A stretch of 54,552 nucleotides of DNA. It comes from CAYMUC01 sp964471865. GTDB lineage: Bacteria > Actinomycetota > Acidimicrobiia > Acidimicrobiales > Ilumatobacteraceae. The DNA is taken from the NCBI GenBank assembly GCA_964471865.1, contig CAYYHU010000011.1, positions 1 through 54,552 on the forward strand, written 5' to 3'. The notes under the pieces are model-generated. The model saw only the letters and a list, made by a program, of their open reading frames with translations, did no database searches and was not told the origin of the DNA. The first letter of the stretch is position 1. The number at the start of each line of letters is the position of its first letter. This document shows positions 49,982-54,552 of this stretch, piece by piece. Position numbers and translations under genes: made by a program.

Positions 49982-51241
49982 ATGGACTTCGCCTTCTCCG
50001 ATCGCTGCCTGGAATACCGCGAGCGCCTGCTCGAGTTCATGGACGAATGGATCTACCCCAATGAGGAGGTCCACGAGCGTCAGGTCGAGGAATCAGGTGA
50101 TCCTCATTTCCACGCTCCGATCATGGAGACCCTCAAGGCCGAGGCCCGTCGTCGAGGGTTGTGGAACCTGTTCCAGCCCCATGCCGGATGGTGGGGTGAC
50201 GGTTTCTCGAACCTCGACTATGCCCCACTGGCTGAGATCATGGGACGCAGTCCGATCGCGAGCGAGGCCTGTAACTGCAACGCTCCCGACACCGGAAACA
50301 TGGAAGTCCTCACCATGTTCGGAACTCCGGAGCAACAAGACCTGTGGCTACGGCCGTTGCTCGAGGGCGAGATCCGTTCGGCCTTTTGTATGACCGAGCC
50401 CGATGTCGCGTCCTCGGATGCCACCAACATCGGCTTGCGCATCGAACGTGATGGCGATCACTACGTGCTCAACGGTCGCAAGTGGTGGACGTCGAACGCG
50501 TTCCACAAGAACTGCAAGATCCTCATCGTCATGGGTAAGACCGATCCGTCGGCGCCGACGCATAGTCAGCAGTCCCAGATCCTGGTCCCCGTCGACACCC
50601 CTGGTGTCACCTTCAAGCGCAATCTCAAGGTGTTCGGCTACGTCGACAACGAGGGTCATGCCGAGACCATCTTCGACAACGTTCGGGTGCCGGTGACCAA
50701 TCTCATCGCCCAGGAGGGCGACGGGTTCATGATCAGTCAGGCCCGTCTCGGCCCGGGACGGATCCACCACTGCATGCGCACGATCGGCGCGGCCGAACGG
50801 GCTCTGGAACTGATGTCTCGCCGTGCGCTCGAGCGGGTCACCTTCGGCCGTCGCGTGGCCGAGCGCGCCAACATCCAGGACTGGATCGCCGAGGCTCGCA
50901 TCAATCTCGAGATGATCCGCCTTCTCACTCTCAAGACCGCCTGGCTGATGGACACCGTCGGCAACAAGGGCGCTCGCACGGAGATCGCGGCGATCAAGGT
51001 GGCTGCCCCGAACCTCGCGCTCGAGATCATCGATCGGGCGATGCAGGTCCACGGTGGTGGCGGGGTGTGTCAGGACTTCCCGCTGGCCCGGATGTACGCC
51101 CATATCCGTACGCTGCGACTCGCCGATGGTCCCGACGAGGTCCACAAGATGACCATCGCCCGCACCGAGTTGCGCAAGTACGACCCGGCGTTCCGTACCG
51201 ACGGCGCCACCTCGATCGCTCCCGGCGGTGGCCGGGGCTGA
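49982..51241 (+). CDS. Acyl-CoA dehydrogenase (ACAD10/11-like)
   Basis: A 419-residue FAD flavoprotein that oxidises acyl-CoAs. It has CMTEPDVASSDATNI (FAD/substrate loop), LNGRKWWTSNA, LGPGRIHHCMR, ALERVTFGRRVAE, and the C-terminal MQVHGGGGVCQDFPLARMYAHIRTLRLADGPDEVHK. The motifs place it with ACAD10/11-type enzymes, which can act on long or hydroxylated acyl-CoAs. Exact substrate unknown. It is convergent with folP, 7 nt apart. Confidence 0.92.
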   Translation: MDFAFSDRCLEYRERLLEFMDEWIYPNEEVHERQVEESGDPHFHAPIMETLKAEARRRGLWNLFQPHAGWWGDGFSNLDYAPLAEIMGRSPIASEACNCNAPDTGNMEVLTMFGTPEQQDLWLRPLLEGEIRSAFCMTEPDVASSDATNIGLRIERDGDHYVLNGRKWWTSNAFHKNCKILIVMGKTDPSAPTHSQQSQILVPVDTPGVTFKRNLKVFGYVDNEGHAETIFDNVRVPVTNLIAQEGDGFMISQARLGPGRIHHCMRTIGAAERALELMSRRALERVTFGRRVAERANIQDWIAEARINLEMIRLLTLKTAWLMDTVGNKGARTEIAAIKVAAPNLALEIIDRAMQVHGGGGVCQDFPLARMYAHIRTLRLADGPDEVHKMTIARTELRKYDPAFRTDGATSIAPGGGRG

Positions 51242-51248
51242 GGTCCTC

Positions 51249-52246
51249 TCAGCGCCTCAGGGCGGCGACGTGGCCGGCCACATCGTGGACGCGCACCATC
51301 GCCGCACCCTGATCAGCGACACGCTGATGGACTTCGATGCTGACTGCGTCTCGGTCCTGGGCGGTTTCGATGCCATGGATCAGACCGAGGAACCGCTTCC
51401 GGCTCGCGCCCACGAGCACCGGCCATCGGCCTGAGGATCCGAGCACCGCAATGGCGTCGAGCAACGCCAGGTTGTGGTCCAGGGTCTTGCCAAACCCGAT
51501 ACCGGGATCCACCAGCACCGACGGCACGCCTGCGGCGATCGCGTCGGATGCTCGCTCATCGAGGAAGGCCGCGACCTCGGCCACCACGTCCTCGTAGCGA
51601 GGATCGGTCTGCATCGTGGNNNNNNNNNNNNNNNNNNNNNNNNNNNNNNNNNNNNNNNNNNNNNNNNNNNNNNNNNNNNNNNNNNNNNNNNNNNNNNNNN
51701 NNNNNNNNNNNNNNNNNNNAAGGCCGCGACCTCGGCCACCACGTCCTCGTAGCGAGGATCGGTCTGCATCGTGGCGGGCTCGCCTCGCATATGCATGATC
51801 ACCACCGGGGTCCCTGTCGAGGCACAGATCTCGATCATCTCGGGATCGGTGAGCCCGGAGATGTCGTTCAGGATGTGAACACCGAGATCGATGGCTCGCC
51901 GGGCCACACTCGGGCGGCGGGTGTCGACACTGATCACACAGTCGCCGTCAGTGACGAGCCACTCGAGGACCCCAGCGATGCGATCCCATTCCTGGGAGTC
52001 GGTCACCGCGGCGGCGCCGGGCCGAGTGGACTCGCCCCCTACGTCGATCACGAGGGCACCCTGGGTGATCAGGCGACGAGCGTGCGAGTGCGCCTGATCG
52101 GTCGCGAGATAGCGCCCGCCATCACTGAAGGAATCAGGGGTCACGTTCACGATCCCCATGACCGCGCACCCCGTCCAGGAGAGTTCCCTCGCACCTCCCG
52201 GCCAACGGCGACCCGTCAGATGGGTGACAGTCGGGGTGGGGTTCAC
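51249..52246 (-). CDS. folP: Dihydropteroate synthase (interrupted by assembly gap)
   Basis: The protein joins pABA to dihydropterin pyrophosphate for folate synthesis. The N-terminal part has MGIVNVTPDSFSDGG and DVGGESTRPGA; the C-terminal part has VPSVLVDPGIGFGKTLDHNL and GASRKRFLG. The gene spans 100 N, and the 55 nt on both sides of the N run are identical, encoding QTDPRYEDVVAEVAA twice. Removing N and one copy leaves 843 nt, exactly 281 codons (280 residues), so the real gene is intact. GTG 52246 overlaps the photolyase stop (GTGA). Confidence 0.93.
51565..51774. repeat. 55-bp duplicated contig ends around the gap
   Basis: 51565-51619 and 51720-51774 are identical 55-mers on the two sides of the N run. 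This looks like two contigs ending on the same 55-mer graph overlap, then scaffolded without merging, not a biological repeat. Confidence 0.9.
51620..51719. other. Assembly gap of 100 N
   Basis: Exactly 100 unknown bases, the standard placeholder for a gap of unknown size. See the flanking duplicated 55-mer; the true gap is probably negative (overlap). Confidence 0.98.
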
Positions 52247-53742
52247 AGTTCGCCAGCCTCGAGCGCGGCGAGAACCTCGACAGCCCGGACGCGCACCTGG
52301 TCGAGATCGGCGAGTTTGTGTGCTGCGCGGACCTGGGTGACGATGCGGGCATTGCGTTCGAATCGGGCGGTATGGCGGGCGAGGTAGTCCCAGTACAGGG
52401 TGGTGAAAGGACAGGCGCGCTCTCCGGTGCGGGCGGTGCGGTCGTAGTGACAGCCCCGGCAGTAGTCGCTCATCTTGTCGATGTAGGCCCCGCCGGAGAT
52501 GTAGGGCTTGGTCGCCATACGTCCGTTGTCGGCGTGCTGGGACATGCCGATCACATTGGGCAGCATGACCCATTCGGCACCGTCGACGAAGCTCTCCCAC
52601 ATCCACCGGGTCAACAACCACGGATCGACACCGGCGAGGGCGGCGAGGTTGCCGAGGATCATCAGTCGTTGGATGTGATGTACCCAACCTCGCTGTGAGA
52701 GATCTTCCATCGTGGAAGCCACACACCGCATACGAGTGGTGGCATCGCCGGTGAACACCGGCGGCAGTGGTGCTTGCGCTTCGAGGGTGTTTTCGTGGCG
52801 GTAGTCCTCTCCCCACATCCAGTACCGGCCCCACACGTACTCCCGCCATCCCAGGACCTGGCGCATGAAACCCTCAGCCGAGGCAATGGGAATGCCGCCG
52901 GCCCGGTAGGCGGCTTCGACGCGATCGCAGACCTCGCGGGGATGAAGAAGTCCCAGGTTCAGCGCCGGCGACAGCAGCGAATGAGCGAGATGCCAACTCG
53001 CGGTCGTCATCGCGTCTTCGTGAGGTCCAAATCGGGCGAGAAGCGCCGAGATGAAATGGTCGAGACGGTCCAAGGCCCCTTTGCGATCGGTCGCCCACCA
53101 CCCATCGGGGTCATCTCCCCAGGTCTCGACCCCCCACCGATCGAGGTCGTCGAGGACGTCTCGATCGAGGTCGTCGAGGTCGTCACGAACCGGTGTCGGC
53201 CAATGGTTGATCCCGTCTTTGGGGGGGCGTTCCCGATTCTCGGCGTCGTAGTTCCACCGCCCGGTCACGGGTTCGTCCCCGTCCATCAGATACCCCAGGC
53301 GTCGTCGTTGCCAGCGGTAGAAGTCTTCGAGGGTGACCCGTTTGCGATCCGCGGCCCAGGTGGCGAGGTCCTCGGGCGCGGTGAGGAACTGATCGTTGGG
53401 TTCGGTGTCGACGTCGAGTGTCGCGAGGAGCCGCCGAGCATCATGTGATGCCGGCGCCATGGCCACGACACGATCAGGTTGATACTTGCGACGATGGTCC
53501 GCCAACCCATGGGTGAAGGTGGCAGCGATGCGGTGGTCGACGTCGTATCCGGCATCCCGACAGTCACGAGCGAAGCGCCGAATCGATGCGAGCAAGAGAT
53601 GGGCTCGTTGGCGATGCCAACGGCGACCTCGCAACTTGGCCTGGCTTTCCACGAGCAGGATGCGATGGGTTCTGGGGTTCGCCGCCGCGAGAGGACCCGT
53701 CGCGGTGTTGAGTTGATCACCGAACACCCAGATCGTCTCCAT
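52243..53742 (-). CDS. Iron-sulphur photolyase/cryptochrome (PhrB/CryB-like)
   Basis: A 499-residue FeS-BCP-type photolyase. The antenna-side alpha/beta N-domain begins IWVFGDQLN. The FAD domain has MWGEDYRHENTLEAQAPLP, RGWVHHIQRLMILGNLAALAGVDP and WVMLPNVIGMSQHADNG. Four Cys suitable for a 4Fe-4S cluster are seen: one in TRMRCVAST, then YCRGCHYD and GERACPFT. Relatives repair (6-4) photoproducts and bind a lumazine or pterin antenna. It is coupled to folP by a 4-bp overlap. The start could also be GTG 53745. Confidence 0.93.
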   Translation of the reverse strand: METIWVFGDQLNTATGPLAAANPRTHRILLVESQAKLRGRRWHRQRAHLLLASIRRFARDCRDAGYDVDHRIAATFTHGLADHRRKYQPDRVVAMAPASHDARRLLATLDVDTEPNDQFLTAPEDLATWAADRKRVTLEDFYRWQRRRLGYLMDGDEPVTGRWNYDAENRERPPKDGINHWPTPVRDDLDDLDRDVLDDLDRWGVETWGDDPDGWWATDRKGALDRLDHFISALLARFGPHEDAMTTASWHLAHSLLSPALNLGLLHPREVCDRVEAAYRAGGIPIASAEGFMRQVLGWREYVWGRYWMWGEDYRHENTLEAQAPLPPVFTGDATTRMRCVASTMEDLSQRGWVHHIQRLMILGNLAALAGVDPWLLTRWMWESFVDGAEWVMLPNVIGMSQHADNGRMATKPYISGGAYIDKMSDYCRGCHYDRTARTGERACPFTTLYWDYLARHTARFERNARIVTQVRAAHKLADLDQVRVRAVEVLAALEAGEL

Positions 53743-53775
53743 CACCCCAGCATGGCCGAGGAGTCCCCGGAACTC

Positions 53776-54168
53776 TCATTCGCGTCGCATCGTGGCGTGG
53801 GCGGTGAGGACCCGGTCACCGATGAGGGCTCCGATCACCAGAACCCGAATCGAGATGCGTCGCTCGAGGCGAACTTCGACCCATTCGACATCCACGGTGG
53901 TGCTCACCTCGATGGGAGCGCCCGGAGCCAGACGAGTGGTCACCTCCTGTGCGGTGACCTCGGGTTGAGGCGACACGGCGGCTGAACGCACAGCGACGCG
54001 CGCCACATGCCACAGCGCCACCTGATCGCGACCGATGAGGATCATCTGCACGACGAGGAGCAGAAAGAGCGTGATGAGTGGCAGCACGATCGCTGTCTCG
54101 ACCACGGCCTGTCCGGTGTCGACGGATCGTTGTCGCCGGGCGGGCGGTCCGATCTCGCTCCGGCTCAC
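53776..54168 (-). CDS. TadE-like pilus assembly protein
   Basis: A 130-residue protein with the TadE pattern: DTGQAVVETAIVLPLITLFLLLVVQMILIGRDQVALWHVARVAVRSAA, i.e. a G-Q-A-E type N-terminal motif plus one TM helix. A short extracytoplasmic beta region follows (IEVSTTVDVEWVEVRLERRI). Pseudopilin-like, part of the Tad/Flp secretion apparatus. The ATG overlaps the DUF4244 stop. Confidence 0.85.
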   Translation of the reverse strand: MSRSEIGPPARRQRSVDTGQAVVETAIVLPLITLFLLLVVQMILIGRDQVALWHVARVAVRSAAVSPQPEVTAQEVTTRLAPGAPIEVSTTVDVEWVEVRLERRISIRVLVIGALIGDRVLTAHATMRRE

Positions 54169-54383
54169 ACGACGCGACCGATGATCATGTCCAGCACCCG
54201 ATCGAAGAGCGAACCGATGCGACCGGCTCCACCTCCCGCCGTGGCCCAGGCCACGAGGGCCAGGGCCACGAGACCGGCGCCGAGCATGACGAGGGCGTAC
54301 TCGGTCGTGGCCTGCCCCCGATCATCGGACTCATCCGGCGATGCCGAATCGGTGGTGGGGAGGGGGCGCGATGGATTCGACAT
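54165..54383 (-). CDS. DUF4244 Flp-type pilin
   Basis: A 72-residue protein: a leader with Asp/Ser, then DDRGQATTEYALVMLGAGLVALALVAWAT, the Flp pilin processing motif (G followed by QATTEYA) and hydrophobic helix. DUF4244 proteins are the actinobacterial Flp-like pilins between tadC and tadE (Rv3656c type). Likely the major subunit, cleaved by a prepilin peptidase not seen in the window. Confidence 0.85.
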   Translation of the reverse strand: MSNPSRPLPTTDSASPDESDDRGQATTEYALVMLGAGLVALALVAWATAGGGAGRIGSLFDRVLDMIIGRVV

Positions 54384-54432
54384 GGGTGGTCTCCTCGGGT
54401 CGATGGATGGGACAGGAGTGGCCGCTTCGATG

Positions 54433-54552
54433 TCACAGGTCGGTCGCAGTGAGGCTGGCGAGCGCGGCGGCGATCAGGGGGACGAGCCCCAACAGGATGA
54501 ACGACGGAAGGATGCAGATGACGAGGGGCCCGGCGAGGCGCACCGGAAGTCG
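54433..54552 (-). CDS. TadC-type secretion protein F, C-terminal end only
   Basis: The last 39 residues of a minus-strand gene cut by the window edge: RLPVRLAGPLVICILPSF then ILLGLVPLIAAALASL. This is the C-terminal segment of the T2SSF/TadC inner-membrane platform protein. It precedes the pilin and TadE genes, the normal tad order. Confidence 0.75.
   Translation of the reverse strand, partial: RLPVRLAGPLVICILPSFILLGLVPLIAAALASLTATDL

Noticed and set aside
1..54552. CRISPR array, insertion sequence or prophage
   Set aside because: No regularly spaced repeats, transposase or phage structural genes are visible; the window is mostly core genome.

Overview
The window is about 54.5 kb of GC-rich chromosome from an actinobacterium, and it spans the replication origin. 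Gene order around the origin follows the classic actinobacterial arrangement known from Mycobacterium: (sigM, rsmA)-trxB-trxA-cwlM-parB-parA-rsmG-jag-yidC-yidD-rnpA-rpmH-dnaA-dnaN-recF-dciA-gyrB-gyrA-DUF3566-tRNA-Ile. Actinobacteria-restricted families (DUF3566, DUF5318, DUF6049, DUF4244) support this. The missing murJ, the lone Ser/Thr kinase and many leaderless genes suggest a deep-branching class such as Acidimicrobiia; that class assignment is inference. One run of 100 N flanked by a repeated 55-mer shows a scaffolded draft or metagenome assembly.

Layout. 1-2.0 kb: the start of a secreted SwmB/Ig-like repeat protein, cut by the window edge. 2.3-12.4 kb (minus strand): tRNA-Ile, DUF3566, a small TadE-like protein, gyrA, gyrB, DUF721/DciA, recF, dnaN, oriC, dnaA. 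12.5-18.3 kb (plus): rpmH, rnpA, yidD, yidC, jag, rsmG, then parA and parB, with a minus-strand LAGLIDADG-like gene and two parS-like repeats between rsmG and parA. 18.4-27.1 kb (minus): one long gene train, GNAT, DUF6049, Ser/Thr kinase, ECF sigma, anti-sigma, small membrane protein, trxB, trxA and a CwlM-like pseudo-amidase. 27.2-31.6 kb (plus): HDAC-like deacetylase, CCA-adding enzyme, TetR, GGDEF-EAL protein. 31.6-36.4 kb: methyltransferase (minus), DUF5318, then the rpsF-ssb-rpsR-rplI ribosomal/replication operon and dnaB. 36.5-41.0 kb: TetR, a serine-hydrolase lipoprotein, a divergent sigma-like protein and an unusual three-module protein (sliding-clamp-like, YbjN-like, DUF3293). 41.0-43.8 kb (minus): TrpB2-type enzyme, glutamate dehydrogenase, tRNA-Thr. 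44.4-48.8 kb (minus): holB, tmk, topA. 48.9-51.2 kb (plus): rsgA and an acyl-CoA dehydrogenase. 51.2-54.5 kb (minus): folP (holding the assembly gap), an FeS-type photolyase, and the end of a Tad pilus locus (TadE, DUF4244 pilin, TadC).

The genes cover initiation (DnaA, oriC), clamp, clamp loader and helicase (DnaN, HolB, DnaB, DciA), topology (GyrAB, TopA), segregation (ParAB), RNA processing and membrane insertion (RNase P protein, YidC/YidD, Jag) and envelope control (kinase, CwlM-like, SigM-like). The most noteworthy signals are: the clamp-like/YbjN/DUF3293 fusion; a duplicated non-consensus parS element exactly 100 bp apart; a leaderless mini-ORF whose stop overlaps the parA start; two gene junctions where CTG overlapping the upstream TGA is the only sensible start; and a kinase carrying the MviN-type C-terminal domain without any MurJ flippase.
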